Shown piece after piece: positions 9,650 to 19,922 of a DNA stretch of 56,365 bases (its first letter is position 1; the number at the start of each line of letters is the position of its first letter). Origin of the DNA: Hyphomicrobiales bacterium (GTDB lineage Bacteria; Pseudomonadota; Alphaproteobacteria; Rhizobiales; Beijerinckiaceae); assembly GCA_019075905.1 (NCBI GenBank), contig JAGXAM010000018.1, positions 1 through 56,365 of the forward strand. The letters run 5' to 3'. Made by a program: the position numbers and the translations under genes. Under the pieces are notes generated by a model, which ran no database searches, was not told where the DNA came from, and saw only the letters and a list, made by a program, of their open reading frames with translations.

Positions 9650-10216
9650 TCACGAGTCAGACGCGTCGGCTTCGACGCCAGGACGGCGCGCCTGAAGCAC
9701 CGACACCTTCAGATTGCGGCGCGCCGCAACCGCACGCGGCGAATCTTCCGACCTCAGGCCGTCAAACGTTGCCCGCACCATGTTGTAGGGGTTCGATGAC
9801 CCCTGCGACTTGGCGACCACATCATGCACGCCCAGCGACTCGAACACCGCGCGCATCGGACCACCGGCAATGATGCCCGTGCCCGCAGGCGCGGCCCGCA
9901 TCACCACGCGGCCGGCGCCATGGCGACCCTGCACATCATGATGCAGCGTGCGCCCTTCGCGCAGCGGCACGCGGATCAGGCCGCGCTTGGCAGCCTCGGT
10001 GGCCTTGCGGATGGCTTCCGGCACTTCGCGCGCCTTGCCATGACCATAGCCGACCCGGCCCTTCTGGTCGCCGACGACCACGAGTGCCGCGAAACCGAAG
10101 CGCTTGCCGCCCTTCACGACTTTGGCGACGCGGTTGATGTGCACCAGGCGGTCCACAAACTCGCTGTCTTTTTCTTCGCGCTGACGATCTCCGCCGCGCT
10201 GTCCTTCTCTTGCCAT
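9650..10216 (-). CDS. rpsE: 30S ribosomal protein S5
   Basis: S5 of the 30S body, near the decoding site, important for translational fidelity. It has an N-terminal basic leader (residues 1-20), the KR-type core [20 protein letters not shown], and [17 protein letters not shown]. At 188 residues it is normal for Alphaproteobacteria. It sits between rplR and rpmD. Confidence 0.98.
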   Translation of the reverse strand: MAREGQRGGDRQREEKDSEFVDRLVHINRVAKVVKGGKRFGFAALVVVGDQKGRVGYGHGKAREVPEAIRKATEAAKRGLIRVPLREGRTLHHDVQGRHGAGRVVMRAAPAGTGIIAGGPMRAVFESLGVHDVVAKSQGSSNPYNMVRATFDGLRSEDSPRAVAARRNLKVSVLQARRPGVEADASDS

Positions 10217-10278
10217 TTGCTCTCAACCTCACTTGCGCGGGTGATGCTGCCACCACCCGCTCGCTTGGATATTTTGCT

Positions 10279-10641
10279 TCAGAAGCTCAAGCCGCCCTCG
10301 CGGGCACCTTCAGCCACGGCTTTGACGCGACCGTGATAGACATAGCCACCACGATCAAACACCACTTCCTTGATGCCGGCCGCAAGGGCCCGCACTGCCA
10401 GCAGCTTGCCGATTTCGGTTGCCGCCGCAATGGTGGCACCGGTCTTCATGACTTCGCGGTTGGCCTTTTCCAGAGTCGAGGCCGCGCACAGCGTCACACC
10501 CTTCTCGTCGTCGATCACCTGGGCATAGATCTGCTTGGATGAACGAAACACCGACAGGCGCGGACGGCCATAGCCATGGGCTTTGACCGCGCGCCGGATC
10601 CGGGCCTTGCGGCGCAGACCAGTTTCAGAACTCTTGGCCAT
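10279..10641 (-). CDS. rplR: 50S ribosomal protein L18
   Basis: L18 binds 5S rRNA in the central protuberance. The start is the ATG giving [20 protein letters not shown]; the extension upstream to 10689 overlaps rplF and is not conserved. The block [20 protein letters not shown] and the C-terminal [23 protein letters not shown] are L18-like (last 17-20 residues conserved). It has 120 residues, the typical length. Confidence 0.97.
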   Translation of the reverse strand: MAKSSETGLRRKARIRRAVKAHGYGRPRLSVFRSSKQIYAQVIDDEKGVTLCAASTLEKANREVMKTGATIAAATEIGKLLAVRALAAGIKEVVFDRGGYVYHGRVKAVAEGAREGGLSF

Positions 10642-10651
10642 GCGGCGCTCC

Positions 10652-11185
10652 TTACTTCTTCTTGCCTTCCTTGCGGAAGATGAATTCACCGGCGTATTTC
10701 ACGCCCTTGCCCTTGTAGGGCTCCGGACCACGGAACGCGCGGATTTCAGCGGCGACCTGGCCAACCTGGCGCCGGTCGATGCCGGAGATGGTCAGTTCGG
10801 TCGGCTTCGGCGCTGCAATCGCAATGCCCTTGGGGATCGGGTAGATGACGTCGTGGCTGTAGCCGAGCGACAGGTTCAGGTTCGAGCCTGCCACCGCCGC
10901 CTTGTAGCCGACGCCGTTGATTTCGAGCGTGCGCTCGAAGCCCTTGGTCACACCCACCACCAGATTGTTCACCTGGGCGCGGGCCGTGCCCCACATGGCG
11001 CGGGCGCGCTTGGTCTGCGAGCGCGGGGTGACGGTAATCGCCCCGGCCTCATGGGCCACCGAAACTTCATCCGGCACCACAAACTTCAGTTCGCCCTTCG
11101 CGCCCTTGACGGCGACCAGCTGGCCCTGCACCGATGCGGTGACGCCAGCAGGAATCGAAACAGGCTTTTTGCCGATACGTGACAT
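10652..11185 (-). CDS. rplF: 50S ribosomal protein L6
   Basis: L6 near the GTPase-associated centre. Start chosen at [14 protein letters not shown], the universal L6 N-terminus; 70 upstream codons in frame overlap rpsH and are non-homologous. The C-terminal [20 protein letters not shown] block is diagnostic. The product is 177 residues. It begins 25 bases after the rpsH stop. Confidence 0.98.
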   Translation of the reverse strand: MSRIGKKPVSIPAGVTASVQGQLVAVKGAKGELKFVVPDEVSVAHEAGAITVTPRSQTKRARAMWGTARAQVNNLVVGVTKGFERTLEINGVGYKAAVAGSNLNLSLGYSHDVIYPIPKGIAIAAPKPTELTISGIDRRQVGQVAAEIRAFRGPEPYKGKGVKYAGEFIFRKEGKKK

Positions 11186-11210
11186 TTTGATCTTCCTTCT
11201 GGTGCCCGGC

Positions 11211-11603
11211 TCAGAACACCTTGCACAGGATTTCGCCACCGACATTGTTCTCGCGGGCCGCATGGTCTGCCATGACGCCCTTCGAGGTCGACAAGATCGT
11301 GATCCCGAGCCCGTTTCTGACGCGCGGCAGCGCATCGACCGCCGCATAGACCCGGCGACCTGGCCGCGAAACGCGCTCGATCTCGTGGATGACATGCTGA
11401 TTGTCGTAATATTTCAGCTCGATTTCAAACTCGGTGCGCCCGTTGCCATATTCGGTCGAGGCATAGCCGCGGATGAAGCCTTCATCCTTCAGCACGTCGA
11501 GCACATGGGCGCGCAGGCGCGAGCCAGGCGTCTGCACCTTGCTCTTGCGGCGCATGCCGGCGTTGCGGATACGGGTCAGCATATCGCTCAATGGATCGTT
11601 CAT
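11211..11603 (-). CDS. rpsH: 30S ribosomal protein S8
   Basis: S8, a primary 16S rRNA binder; in E. coli it also represses the spc operon. The start [20 protein letters not shown] and the C-terminal [20 protein letters not shown] are classic. It has 130 residues. I did not find a clear S8-operator mimic around rplE that would show autoregulation here. Confidence 0.98.
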   Translation of the reverse strand: MNDPLSDMLTRIRNAGMRRKSKVQTPGSRLRAHVLDVLKDEGFIRGYASTEYGNGRTEFEIELKYYDNQHVIHEIERVSRPGRRVYAAVDALPRVRNGLGITILSTSKGVMADHAARENNVGGEILCKVF

Positions 11604-11614
11604 CGCCCGCCTCC

Positions 11615-11920
11615 TTACCAGCTGGACTTGACGAGGCCGGGAACCAGTCCCATCAGCCCCAGGTCACGCACCGCAATGCGCGACATCTTCATCTTGCCGT
11701 AATAGGCACGCGGACGACCGGAAACCTCGCAGCGGTTGCGCTGACGTTCCTTGGCCGAATTGCGCGGCAGTTCAGCAAGCTTGAGGCGGGCAGCGAACTG
11801 CTCCTCGACCGGCTTGCTCATATCGTTGGCGATGGCCTTGAGCCGGGCCCGCCGGCCAGCGAACTGCTTCGCCAACCGCGCCTTGCGGGCATTATTTTCC
11901 AAAGCACTCTTCTTTGCCAT
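11615..11920 (-). CDS. rpsN: 30S ribosomal protein S14 (zinc-independent form)
   Basis: S14 of the 30S head. At 101 residues it is the long C- form without the CXXC zinc ribbon; only one cysteine is present, in [15 protein letters not shown]. It begins [20 protein letters not shown]. It lies between rplE and rpsH, with 11 bases to the next gene. Confidence 0.98.
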   Translation of the reverse strand: MAKKSALENNARKARLAKQFAGRRARLKAIANDMSKPVEEQFAARLKLAELPRNSAKERQRNRCEVSGRPRAYYGKMKMSRIAVRDLGLMGLVPGLVKSSW

Positions 11921-11956
11921 AATAGACCTCTGGTTACCGCGTCTGACCGCGTGGGG

Positions 11957-12631
11957 TCACTGCCGGAACGGGAAGTTGAAGGCACGCAGCAACGCGCGCG
12001 CCTCGTCATCTGTCTTTGCCGTGGTGCATACGATCACGTCAAGTCCCAATTGGTTTTCCACCTTGTCATAATCGATTTCGGGGAACACCAGATGCTCCTT
12101 GATGCCCATGGCATAATTGCCGCGGCCATCAAAGCTCTTCGGATTGAGGCCACGGAAATCGCGGATACGCGGCAGCGCCACGGTCACCAGGCGATCAAGA
12201 AACTCATACATGCGCGCCTTGCGCAGCGTCACCTTGACGCCGATCGGCATGTTCTCGCGCACCTTGAAGGTCGAGATCGCCTTGCGGGCATGGGTGATCA
12301 CCGGCTTCTGTCCGGCAATCAGCGCCAGGTCACCGGCGGCGACCGTCACCTTCTTGGAATCATTGACGGCATCGCCAACGCCCATGTTCAGCACGATCTT
12401 GTCGATCTTAGGAACCTCAAAGGCGCTCTTGTAGCCAAACTGCTTGATCATCTCGGCGCGGATGCGCTCGTCATAGAGCTTGCGCAGCCGCGGGGTGTAA
12501 CCCTTCGGCACACCGAGCTCGCCGGCGCTCGCCGTCGACGACAGCACCACCGTGCCGCGCTTGACTTTCTCTGGCGCGCCCGCTGCGCCCTTGGCGGCAG
12601 CTCCGCCCTTGGCGTCCTTAGCATCAGCCAT
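11957..12631 (-). CDS. rplE: 50S ribosomal protein L5 with N-terminal extension
   Basis: L5 binds 5S rRNA and bridges to S13. The core from about residue 45 ([20 protein letters not shown]) to the end is normal, including [20 protein letters not shown]. Before it lie about 40 extra residues that are alanine, glycine and lysine rich ([18 protein letters not shown]). The start at 12631 has GGGAG 9-10 bases upstream and overlaps the rplX end by eight bases, which supports the long form. At 224 residues it is clearly longer than the usual 180-185. Confidence 0.95.
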   Translation of the reverse strand: MADAKDAKGGAAAKGAAGAPEKVKRGTVVLSSTASAGELGVPKGYTPRLRKLYDERIRAEMIKQFGYKSAFEVPKIDKIVLNMGVGDAVNDSKKVTVAAGDLALIAGQKPVITHARKAISTFKVRENMPIGVKVTLRKARMYEFLDRLVTVALPRIRDFRGLNPKSFDGRGNYAMGIKEHLVFPEIDYDKVENQLGLDVIVCTTAKTDDEARALLRAFNFPFRQ

Positions 12632-12941
12632 CGATCAAATCTCCCGAAGCTTTGGCGAACCTGACCTTGCGCCCGTCGCTCTGAACCTTGAAACCCACCC
12701 GCGTCGGCTTGCCGGTCTTGGGATCGGCGAGAGCGATATTGGAGAGGTGAATGGTGGCTTCCTTGCGCAGGATGCCGCCTTGCGTCTGTTGCGTCTGCTT
12801 GGTGTGACGCGAAACCATGTTCACGCCTTCCACGATCGCGCGATCTTCCTGCGGCAGAACCTGCTTGACAGCACCGGTCTTGCCCTTGTCACGACCGGCG
12901 ATGACGATGACCTTGTCACCCTTCTTGATGCGAGCGGCCAT
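12624..12941 (-). CDS. rplX: 50S ribosomal protein L24
   Basis: L24 starts large-subunit assembly. It has the KOW motif [20 protein letters not shown] near the N-terminus and 105 residues in total. Its ATG shares one base with the rplN stop (TAATG), and its end overlaps the rplE start, so three genes in a row are translationally linked. Confidence 0.98.
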   Translation of the reverse strand: MAARIKKGDKVIVIAGRDKGKTGAVKQVLPQEDRAIVEGVNMVSRHTKQTQQTQGGILRKEATIHLSNIALADPKTGKPTRVGFKVQSDGRKVRFAKASGDLIDG

Positions 12942-13309
12942 TACAGCACCTCCGGCGCAAGCGAAATGATCTTCATGTGGTTGCGGGCGCGCAATTCGCG
13001 CGGCACCGGCCCGAAGATACGTGTCCCCACCGGCTCGGCCTGATTGTTGATCAGCACGGCGGCGTTGTTGTCGAAACGGATGACGGTGCCGTCAGCGCGC
13101 TTGATGTCCTTGGCGGTACGCACCACCACGGCCTTCATCACGTCGCCCTTCTTCACCTTGCCGCGCGGAATAGCCTCCTTGATCGACACGACGATAATGT
13201 CGCCGATCCCGGCATATTTGCGCTTCGAGCCACCGAGCACCTTGATGCACATCACACGACGCGCGCCCGAATTATCTGCAACGTCGAGGTTGCTCTGCAT
13301 TTGAATCAT
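12941..13309 (-). CDS. rplN: 50S ribosomal protein L14
   Basis: L14, 122 residues, lies at the inter-subunit bridge. [20 protein letters not shown] and [20 protein letters not shown] are almost invariant in bacteria. It follows rpsQ after a 75-base gap, longer than most gaps in the cluster; I see no promoter in it. Confidence 0.99.
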   Translation of the reverse strand: MIQMQSNLDVADNSGARRVMCIKVLGGSKRKYAGIGDIIVVSIKEAIPRGKVKKGDVMKAVVVRTAKDIKRADGTVIRFDNNAAVLINNQAEPVGTRIFGPVPRELRARNHMKIISLAPEVL

Positions 13310-13384
13310 GGTTCACTACCCTTTTTATCCGCGCCAGTTTCCAGCCGGAGGCCGGACTTTGCACGAAGGATTACATCTGCCGGC

Positions 13385-13642
13385 TCAGTCAGCCCTGGCC
13401 TTTGCGCCTTCTTCCCTGGCCAGCGCCACCCAGCGCTTCAGCTTGGAAATCGGCCGCGTTTCCTCGATCGAAACCGTGTCACCAACCTTGAAAGCCTTGG
13501 CTTCGTCGTGAGCATGGTAATTCTTGGAGCGACGCACCGTCTTCTTCAACAGCGGATGGGTGAAGCGGCGCTCCACCTTCACCACGATGGTCTTGTCCTG
13601 CTTGTCGCTGACGACGACGCCCTGGAGAATTCGTTTCGGCAT
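13385..13642 (-). CDS. rpsQ: 30S ribosomal protein S17
   Basis: S17, a primary 16S rRNA binding protein of OB fold, 85 residues. It begins [20 protein letters not shown] and has [20 protein letters not shown]. The alanine-rich tail after residue 75 is common in this class. It is 11 bases downstream of rpmC. Confidence 0.97.
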   Translation of the reverse strand: MPKRILQGVVVSDKQDKTIVVKVERRFTHPLLKKTVRRSKNYHAHDEAKAFKVGDTVSIEETRPISKLKRWVALAREEGAKARAD

Positions 13643-13653
13643 TGAATCTGACC

Positions 13654-13866
13654 TTATGACTTGTTCGCGTTGCGCTTTTGCGTCGCAATGGTTTTCACAC
13701 GGGCAATATCGCGCCGCACGAGGCGCACGCGCGCAGGGTTCTCAAGCTGGCCGGTCGCCCGCTGAAAGCGCAGATTGAACTGCTCCTTCTTCATCTTGAG
13801 CACTTCGTCTTCCAATTGATCCTGTGTCATCACCTTGAGGTCCGACAGGCGCTGATGGTGTTTCAT
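13654..13866 (-). CDS. rpmC: 50S ribosomal protein L29
   Basis: L29, 70 residues, at the exit tunnel beside L23 and a docking point for trigger factor and SRP. It is a helical hairpin with [11 protein letters not shown]-like core ([20 protein letters not shown]) and a basic tail. It lies between rplP and rpsQ in the standard order. Confidence 0.97.
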   Translation of the reverse strand: MKHHQRLSDLKVMTQDQLEDEVLKMKKEQFNLRFQRATGQLENPARVRLVRRDIARVKTIATQKRNANKS

Positions 13867-13880
13867 GATGCCTTGTTCCC

Positions 13881-14294
13881 TTATTCGGCGATGCGCTGCA
13901 CGAAGCGCGTTTTGATCGGCAGTTTGGCGGCTGCCAGCGTCAGCGCTTCACGCGCCAGTGCCACCGGCACACCGTCGATCTCGAACATGATACGGCCGGG
14001 TGCAACACGCGCGACCCAGAGCTCGGGCGCGCCCTTGCCTTTACCCATACGCACTTCGACCGGCTTCTTGGAGACCGGCACATCCGGGAACACCCGGATC
14101 CAGACGCGGCCGGCGCGCTTCATATGGCGGGTCAAGGCGCGGCGTGCCGCCTCGATCTGCCGGGCGGAAATACGCTCCGGCTCAACAGCCTTCAGGCCGA
14201 ACTGGCCGAAGTTCAGCTCAAATCCCGCCTTGGCATCGCCATGGATGCGGCCCTTGAAGGCCTTGCGGAAGCGTGTGCGCTTGGGTGACAACAT
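13881..14294 (-). CDS. rplP: 50S ribosomal protein L16
   Basis: L16, 137 residues, near the A-site tRNA and peptidyl-transferase centre. It starts [19 protein letters not shown] and has the family block [20 protein letters not shown]. It starts 21 bases after the rpsC stop and precedes rpmC. Confidence 0.98.
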   Translation of the reverse strand: MLSPKRTRFRKAFKGRIHGDAKAGFELNFGQFGLKAVEPERISARQIEAARRALTRHMKRAGRVWIRVFPDVPVSKKPVEVRMGKGKGAPELWVARVAPGRIMFEIDGVPVALAREALTLAAAKLPIKTRFVQRIAE

Positions 14295-14315
14295 GATCGT
14301 TCAGCTTTCCAAATA

Positions 14316-15080
14316 TCAGGCGGCGTCGCGGTCGCGGCGCGGGCGGCGTTCGCCATCACGCTCGCGGCGGTCAGGACGATCACCACGCTCGGGGCGGCTC
14401 GAAGGCCCGGCGCCAACCTCATTGGCCCGGCGCTCATGGGCGGTGGGATCATGCTCAAGGATTTCGCCCTTGAAAATCCACACCTTGATCCCGCATGTGC
14501 CATAGGCGGTATGCGCCGTACCGACACCATAATCAATATCCGCGCGCAACGTATGCAGCGGCACTCGGCCCTCGCGATACCATTCCATGCGGGCGATTTC
14601 CGCACCGCCGAGACGCCCCGAGCAGTTGATGCGGATGCCTTCGGCACCCAGACGCATCGCCGATTGCACGGCGCGCTTCATGGCGCGGCGGAAGGTGACG
14701 CGGCGCTCGAGCTGCTGGGCGATCGAGTCGGCCACAAGGGTCGCGTCGATTTCCGGCTTGCGCACTTCCACGATGTTGATCACCACTTCCGAGGCGGTCA
14801 GCCCGGCGACCAGCTTGCGGATCTTGTCGATATCTGCACCCTTCTTGCCGATCACCACACCCGGACGCGCCGAGTGGATGGTCACGCGGCACTTGCGGTG
14901 CGGACGCTCGATGATGATCTTCGAAATCGCAGCCTGCTTCAGATCCTTCATCAGCACTTCGCGAATGCGCATGTCCTCATGCACCAGCTTGCCATATTCA
15001 TTCTTGTTGGCGTACCAGCGCGAGTCCCAGGTGCGGTTGATGCCGAGCCGCAGACCGACTGGATTGATTTTCTGTCCCAT
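14316..15080 (-). CDS. rpsC: 30S ribosomal protein S3
   Basis: S3 of the mRNA entry tunnel. Start at [20 protein letters not shown]; the 34 upstream codons in frame are not S3-like. The KH domain shows [16 protein letters not shown], and [20 protein letters not shown] closes the conserved part. After it comes a tail of about 35 residues rich in arginine, aspartate and glutamate, with [16 protein letters not shown] and RRPRRDRD segments. The total is 254 residues. Confidence 0.98.
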   Translation of the reverse strand: MGQKINPVGLRLGINRTWDSRWYANKNEYGKLVHEDMRIREVLMKDLKQAAISKIIIERPHRKCRVTIHSARPGVVIGKKGADIDKIRKLVAGLTASEVVINIVEVRKPEIDATLVADSIAQQLERRVTFRRAMKRAVQSAMRLGAEGIRINCSGRLGGAEIARMEWYREGRVPLHTLRADIDYGVGTAHTAYGTCGIKVWIFKGEILEHDPTAHERRANEVGAGPSSRPERGDRPDRRERDGERRPRRDRDAA

Positions 15081-15090
15081 GGTCGCTCCC

Positions 15091-15480
15091 TCAAGCCTTG
15101 GCTGCAGCGGCAGGCTGCTCGCGCACGATAATGGTAATATGGGCGAAAGGCTTCTCGATCCGTGTCGATTTGCCACGACCACGCGCGTTGAAGCGCTTCA
15201 GCACCATCGCCCGCCCGACATGCGCCTCGGCGACGATGAGATCATCGACATCGAGCGAATGGTTGTTCTCGGCGTTGGAGATAGCGCTCTCCAGGCCCTT
15301 CTTGACCTCGACAGCGCTGCGCTTGCGCGAAAATTCGAGATCGGCCAGAGCCTTGGCGACTTTCTTGCCGCGGATCAGCTGCGCCAGAAGGTTGAGCTTC
15401 TGCGGGCTGACGCGCAACATGCGCACCACGCATTTGGCTTCGGTTTCGCGCTCGCGGCGGACATTTGCAACTTGTGACAT
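15091..15480 (-). CDS. rplV: 50S ribosomal protein L22
   Basis: L22, whose beta hairpin lines the exit tunnel. The start is the ATG giving [12 protein letters not shown], which removes a non-conserved extension overlapping rpsS. The hairpin [20 protein letters not shown] is present and looks wild type. It has 129 residues. It is four bases from rpsS and ten bases from rpsC. Confidence 0.97.
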   Translation of the reverse strand: MSQVANVRRERETEAKCVVRMLRVSPQKLNLLAQLIRGKKVAKALADLEFSRKRSAVEVKKGLESAISNAENNHSLDVDDLIVAEAHVGRAMVLKRFNARGRGKSTRIEKPFAHITIIVREQPAAAAKA

Positions 15481-15484
15481 GTCG

Positions 15485-15763
15485 TTAGGCCCTCTTCGCC
15501 TTCTTGTCGGCGGCATGGCCGTGGAACGTCCGGGTCGGCGCGAACTCACCGAACTTCTGCCCGATCATTTCCTCGGTCACCGCCACCGGCAGGTGCTTGT
15601 GACCGTTATGCACGCCAAACGTCAGGCCGACAAACTGCGGCAGGATCGTCGAGCGACGGCTCCACATCTTGATGACTTCATTGCGGCCTGAAGCGCGTGA
15701 GGCCTCTGCCTTCTTCAAAAGGTACCCGTCAACAAACGGGCCTTTCCATACGGAGCGTGCCAT
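15485..15763 (-). CDS. rpsS: 30S ribosomal protein S19
   Basis: S19 of the 30S head, partner of S13. It begins [20 protein letters not shown] and contains [20 protein letters not shown]. It has 92 residues. It lies three bases after rplB, so translation is likely coupled. Confidence 0.98.
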   Translation of the reverse strand: MARSVWKGPFVDGYLLKKAEASRASGRNEVIKMWSRRSTILPQFVGLTFGVHNGHKHLPVAVTEEMIGQKFGEFAPTRTFHGHAADKKAKRA

Positions 15764-15766
15764 GGA

Positions 15767-16606
15767 TCAGCCCTTCTTCTTGGCTTTGTGACGCGAGGTC
15801 ACGATGAACTGGGTCGTGCGCTTGTTGGTGCGGGTCTTCTTGCCCTTGGTCGGCTTGCCCCAGGGCGAAACCGGGTGGCGGCCACCTGAGGTGCGGCCTT
15901 CGCCGCCGCCGTGCGGATGGTCAACCGGGTTCATGGTCACGCCGCGGTTATGCGGGCGGTTGCCAAGCCAGCGCTGACGCCCGGCCTTGCCCAGTGACGC
16001 ATTCATGTGGTCGGGGTTCGACACCGCGCCGATGGTGGCAAAGCACTGACCATGCACCAGGCGCTGCTCGCCAGACTTCATGCGCAAGATCACATAGCCG
16101 GCATCTCGGCCGACGATCTGCACATAAGCTCCTGCCGAGCGGGCCATGACGCCACCGGCGCCAATCTTCATCTCGACATTATGGACAATGGTCCCGACCG
16201 GGATATTGCCCAGCGGCATGGCATTGCCCGGCTTCACGTCGACCTGGTTGCCAGCCACCACCTGGTCGCCCGCTGCCAGACGCTGCGGTGCCAGAATATA
16301 GGCCTGCTCGCCATCAGTATAGGTCAGCAGCGCGATGAAGGCGGTGCGGTTGGGATCATATTCCAGCCGCTCGACCTTGGCCGCAACATCGAGCTTGCGC
16401 CGGCGAAAATCGATGATCCGGTAGGACTGCTTGTGACCGCCGCCACGGAACCGCACAGTGATGCGGCCGGTATTGTTGCGGCCGCCACGCTCGGGCTTGC
16501 CCTCGGTCAGCTTCTTCAGCGGCTTGCCCTTGTGGAGCTCGCTGCGATCGACAATCACCAGCTGGCGCAGGCCAGGGGTGACCGGTTTGAAGGATTTCAA
16601 TGCCAT
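15767..16606 (-). CDS. rplB: 50S ribosomal protein L2
   Basis: L2, needed for subunit joining and peptidyl transfer. It begins [20 protein letters not shown] and carries the C-terminal [19 protein letters not shown] loop with the essential histidine. It has 279 residues, the usual length. It is twelve bases after rplW. Confidence 0.99.
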   Translation of the reverse strand: MALKSFKPVTPGLRQLVIVDRSELHKGKPLKKLTEGKPERGGRNNTGRITVRFRGGGHKQSYRIIDFRRRKLDVAAKVERLEYDPNRTAFIALLTYTDGEQAYILAPQRLAAGDQVVAGNQVDVKPGNAMPLGNIPVGTIVHNVEMKIGAGGVMARSAGAYVQIVGRDAGYVILRMKSGEQRLVHGQCFATIGAVSNPDHMNASLGKAGRQRWLGNRPHNRGVTMNPVDHPHGGGEGRTSGGRHPVSPWGKPTKGKKTRTNKRTTQFIVTSRHKAKKKG

Positions 16607-16618
16607 CTCGTTAACCCC

Positions 16619-16915
16619 TCAGAGCCCGGTGGTCACGTCGATGGATTGGCCCTCTTCCAGGGTCACCACCGCGCGCTTGCTGTCGGACTGAACGCCCTTG
16701 CAGCCACGAAACACCTTGCGCTTGCCCTGGCGCACCAGCGTATTCACCGCCGTCACCTTGACATCGAAAAGCTGCTCGACAGCCGCCTTGATCTGCGGCT
16801 TGGTAGCATCGATCCGCACCTTGAACACCACCTTGCTGGCTTCCGACTGCATCGTCGCCTTCTCGGTGATGACCGGCGCGACGATCACGTCATAATGGCG
16901 TGCATCTTTGGTCAT
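16619..16915 (-). CDS. rplW: 50S ribosomal protein L23
   Basis: L23 at the exit-tunnel rim, binding site for trigger factor and SRP. It has the core [20 protein letters not shown] and [18 protein letters not shown]. It is 98 residues long. Its start overlaps the rplD stop by four bases (ATGA). Confidence 0.97.
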   Translation of the reverse strand: MTKDARHYDVIVAPVITEKATMQSEASKVVFKVRIDATKPQIKAAVEQLFDVKVTAVNTLVRQGKRKVFRGCKGVQSDSKRAVVTLEEGQSIDVTTGL

Positions 16916-17532
16916 TGAAACCGCGCCTCCAGCGCTTCAAGTGCGGCGCGCGTCAGCACGAGCTTTTCGCGGCGCAGAATATCGTAAACATTGATGCCTT
17001 GCACCGGCAGCACATCCACCTTGGGAATGCTGCGCGCTGCCAGCGCAAAATTGGTATCGACCGCCGCCCCGTCGATCACCAGCGCGCTGGTAATGCCTGA
17101 CTTGGCGAAATGACCGATTAGCACTTTGGTCTTGGGTTCGACCAGGGCGGCATTGTCCCAGATGACGATCCCGCCATCCTTGGCCTTGGCCGACAGGGCA
17201 TGGCGCAGCGCGAGCGCCCGCACCTTCTTGGGCAGGTCATGTGCATGATCGCGCAACACCGGCCCGAAAGCGCGACCACCACCACGGAACTGCGGCACGC
17301 GGGCCGAACCGTGACGGGCCGAACCGGTGCCCTTCTGCTTGAACATCTTCTTGCCGGTGCGCCAGATTTCGGCACGGCCCTTCACCTTGTGCGTCCCTGC
17401 CCGGCGCTTGGCCAGCTGGTAGCGGATCATGCGGGCAATCAGATCCTGACGCGGTTCGAGACCGAAAATGGCATCGGCGGCTTCGAGCGAGCCGGCGGCT
17501 ACGCCATCGAGCGATGTGACATCAAACTTCAT
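16912..17532 (-). CDS. rplD: 50S ribosomal protein L4
   Basis: L4, which reaches the exit tunnel and in E. coli represses the S10 operon. The start is the ATG giving [15 protein letters not shown]; the longer frame runs through the end of rplC and is not conserved. The loop [20 protein letters not shown] and the segment [20 protein letters not shown] are typical. It has 206 residues and lies four bases after rplC. Confidence 0.98.
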   Translation of the reverse strand: MKFDVTSLDGVAAGSLEAADAIFGLEPRQDLIARMIRYQLAKRRAGTHKVKGRAEIWRTGKKMFKQKGTGSARHGSARVPQFRGGGRAFGPVLRDHAHDLPKKVRALALRHALSAKAKDGGIVIWDNAALVEPKTKVLIGHFAKSGITSALVIDGAAVDTNFALAARSIPKVDVLPVQGINVYDILRREKLVLTRAALEALEARFQ

Positions 17533-17536
17533 CGCC

Positions 17537-18247
17537 TCAGCCCTCCTTGCCAGCTTCGGCAGCTGCTTCAGCCGCCATGCGGAACTTGCCCGGCTGCGGC
17601 GCATCCTTGGGCAGCGGCTTCTTGACCGCATCCCGCACATAAATCCAGCCGCCGGCCGTGCCCGGAACCGAGCCCTCGACCAGGATCAGGCCGCGCGCCA
17701 CATCGGTTTCCACCACTTTCAGATTGAGCGTGGTGATCCGTTCGGCGCCCATATGGCCAGCCATCTTCTTGTTCTTGAAGGTCTTGCCCGGGTCCTGACG
17801 GCCACCGGTCGAACCCAGCGAACGATGCGACACCGACACACCGTGAGTGGCGCGCAGACCGCGGAAATTCCAGCGCTTCATGCCGCCCGCAAAGCCCTTG
17901 CCCATCGACGTGCCAGCGACATCGACGAACTGGCCAACCACGAAATGATCAGCAGTTATTTCGGCACCGACCGGAATCAGCTTCTCGGCCGGCACGCGGA
18001 ATTCGGCGAGCTTCAGCTTCGGCTCGACATGCGCGACGGCAAAGCGCCCACGCTCGGCCTTCCCGACATTCTTGACCTTGGCCTTGCCAATCCCAAGCTG
18101 CACGGCGCTGTAGCCATTCACCGCCTCGGTGCGATGCGCCACAACCTGGCAGCCATCGACCTTGAGCACTGTCACCGGCACATGTGTCCCGGCGTCGGTG
18201 AAGACGCGGGTCATGCCCAGTTTCTGTGCGATAACACCTGATCGCAT
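17537..18247 (-). CDS. rplC: 50S ribosomal protein L3
   Basis: L3, an early assembly protein of the large subunit. It begins [20 protein letters not shown], and the [20 protein letters not shown] block carries the family signature including the glutamine methylated by PrmB in E. coli. It has 236 residues with a short alanine/glutamate-rich tail. Start set at the ATG at 18245-18247. Confidence 0.98.
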   Translation of the reverse strand: MRSGVIAQKLGMTRVFTDAGTHVPVTVLKVDGCQVVAHRTEAVNGYSAVQLGIGKAKVKNVGKAERGRFAVAHVEPKLKLAEFRVPAEKLIPVGAEITADHFVVGQFVDVAGTSMGKGFAGGMKRWNFRGLRATHGVSVSHRSLGSTGGRQDPGKTFKNKKMAGHMGAERITTLNLKVVETDVARGLILVEGSVPGTAGGWIYVRDAVKKPLPKDAPQPGKFRMAAEAAAEAGKEG

Positions 18248-18304
18248 GTTCTCATTCCTCAAGGGGTGCATTTGTCAAAGCAAAGAGGCACCCGGCAAAA
18301 ATCT

Positions 18305-18613
18305 TCAGACCTTGATCTCGACGTCGACACCGGCCGCCAGATCGAGCTTCATCAAAGCATCCAGCGTTTGCGGGGTCGGCTCAACAATATCCAGCACCCG
18401 CTTGTGGGTCCGGATTTCGAACTGTTCGCGTGACTTCTTGTCCACATGCGGCGAGCGGTTGACCGTGAATTTCTCGATCTTGGTCGGCAGCGGAATCGGC
18501 CCACGCACCTGAGCGCCCGTGCGCTTGGCGGTGGAGACGATTTCGCGCGTCGACGAATCGAGGATGCGATGGTCAAACGCCTTGAGGCGAATGCGGATAT
18601 TTTGGCCGTTCAT
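18305..18613 (-). CDS. rpsJ: 30S ribosomal protein S10
   Basis: S10, also known as NusE for its role in transcription antitermination. It starts [19 protein letters not shown] and has [20 protein letters not shown]. It has 102 residues. It heads the S10 cluster but follows tuf by only 66 bases with no clear promoter, so it is probably read from the str cluster. A GC-rich inverted repeat (gcgcgcc / ggcgcgc, 18637-18651) lies in that gap without a T run. Confidence 0.98.
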   Translation of the reverse strand: MNGQNIRIRLKAFDHRILDSSTREIVSTAKRTGAQVRGPIPLPTKIEKFTVNRSPHVDKKSREQFEIRTHKRVLDIVEPTPQTLDALMKLDLAAGVDVEIKV

Positions 18614-18679
18614 TAGATCATCCCTGCACCAGCGACGCGCGCCTGGCGCGCCGCCGCAACTTGAATAAGGCTAGTTCAA

Positions 18680-19870
18680 TCACTCGATGATCGAGGCAAC
18701 GACGCCTGAACCAACGGTACGGCCACCCTCACGGATAGCGAAGCGCAGCTTCTCTTCCATGGCGATCGGCGAGATCAGCGTCACCTCGATCGACACATTG
18801 TCGCCCGGCATCACCATTTCGGTGCCGGCCGGCAGCTGCACGATGCCGGTCACGTCGGTGGTGCGGAAATAGAACTGCGGGCGATAATTGGTGAAGAACG
18901 GGGTGTGGCGGCCACCTTCATCCTTGGTGAGGATATAGGCCTCAGCCTTGAACTTGGTGTGCGGCTTGACCGAGCCGGGCTTGCACAGCACCTGGCCGCG
19001 CTCGACTTCCTCACGCTTGGTGCCACGCAGCAGGCAACCGACGTTATCACCGGCATCGCCGAAGTCCAGCAGCTTGCGGAACATTTCGACGCCCGTGACG
19101 ATGGTCTTGACGGTCGGGCGGAGGCCGACGATCTCGATTTCCTCGCCAACCTTGATGCGGCCGCGCTCGATACGGCCGGTGACAACGGTGCCACGGCCCG
19201 AGATCGAGAACACGTCTTCGACCGGCATCAGGAACGGCATGTCGATCGGGCGTTCCGGCTGCGGAATATACTGGTCGACCGTCTGCATCAGGCGCAGGAT
19301 CGAATCATGGCCGATTTCCGGGGTCACGCCATCGAGCGCAGCCTTGGCCGAACCCTTGGTGATCGGAATATCGTCGCCGGGGAAGTCATACTTGGAAAGC
19401 AGCTCCCGCACTTCCATCTCGACCAGCTCGATCAGCTCGGCATCGTCAACAAGGTCAACCTTGTTCATGTAGACGACCAGCGCCGGCACGCCGACCTGGC
19501 GGGCGAGCAGGATGTGCTCGCGGGTCTGCGGCATCGGGCCGTCGGCAGCCGACACCACCAGGATCGCGCCGTCCATCTGCGCAGCGCCGGTGATCATGTT
19601 CTTCACATAATCGGCGTGGCCGGGGCAATCGACATGGGCGTAATGGCGGTCCTTGGTCTCATATTCGACGTGCGCCGTCGAAATGGTGATACCACGCGCC
19701 TTTTCTTCCGGCGCCTTGTCAATCTGATCATAGGCCGTGAACGTGGCACCGCCGGTTTCAGCGAGCACCTTGGTGATCGCCGCGGTCAGCGACGTCTTGC
19801 CATGGTCGACGTGGCCAATGGTGCCGATGTTGCAATGCGGCTTGTTACGTTCGAACTTTACCTTCGCCAT
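18680..19870 (-). CDS. tuf: Elongation factor Tu
   Basis: EF-Tu delivers aminoacyl-tRNA to the ribosome. GTPase motifs are complete: [10 protein letters not shown] (P-loop), [12 protein letters not shown] (switch II) and NKVD (19-base specificity motif NKVDLVDD). Domain 2 and 3 follow, ending [17 protein letters not shown]. It has 396 residues, full length. It is the only tuf copy in the window, in the str cluster after fusA. Confidence 0.99.
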   Translation of the reverse strand: MAKVKFERNKPHCNIGTIGHVDHGKTSLTAAITKVLAETGGATFTAYDQIDKAPEEKARGITISTAHVEYETKDRHYAHVDCPGHADYVKNMITGAAQMDGAILVVSAADGPMPQTREHILLARQVGVPALVVYMNKVDLVDDAELIELVEMEVRELLSKYDFPGDDIPITKGSAKAALDGVTPEIGHDSILRLMQTVDQYIPQPERPIDMPFLMPVEDVFSISGRGTVVTGRIERGRIKVGEEIEIVGLRPTVKTIVTGVEMFRKLLDFGDAGDNVGCLLRGTKREEVERGQVLCKPGSVKPHTKFKAEAYILTKDEGGRHTPFFTNYRPQFYFRTTDVTGIVQLPAGTEMVMPGDNVSIEVTLISPIAMEEKLRFAIREGGRTVGSGVVASIIE

Positions 19871-19922
19871 GATTGGCTCCTCTAGGCTTTTCCAAATGCG
19901 TTAGACGTGGAAGTTGTTGGTT

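Noticed and set aside
18637-18651. GC-rich inverted repeat between tuf and rpsJ as a terminator
   Set aside because: No T run follows on the minus strand, and the genes are expected to be cotranscribed.
18905-19885. 326-codon plus-strand frame across tuf
   Set aside because: Complement of the conserved tuf gene; composition is that of an antisense frame.
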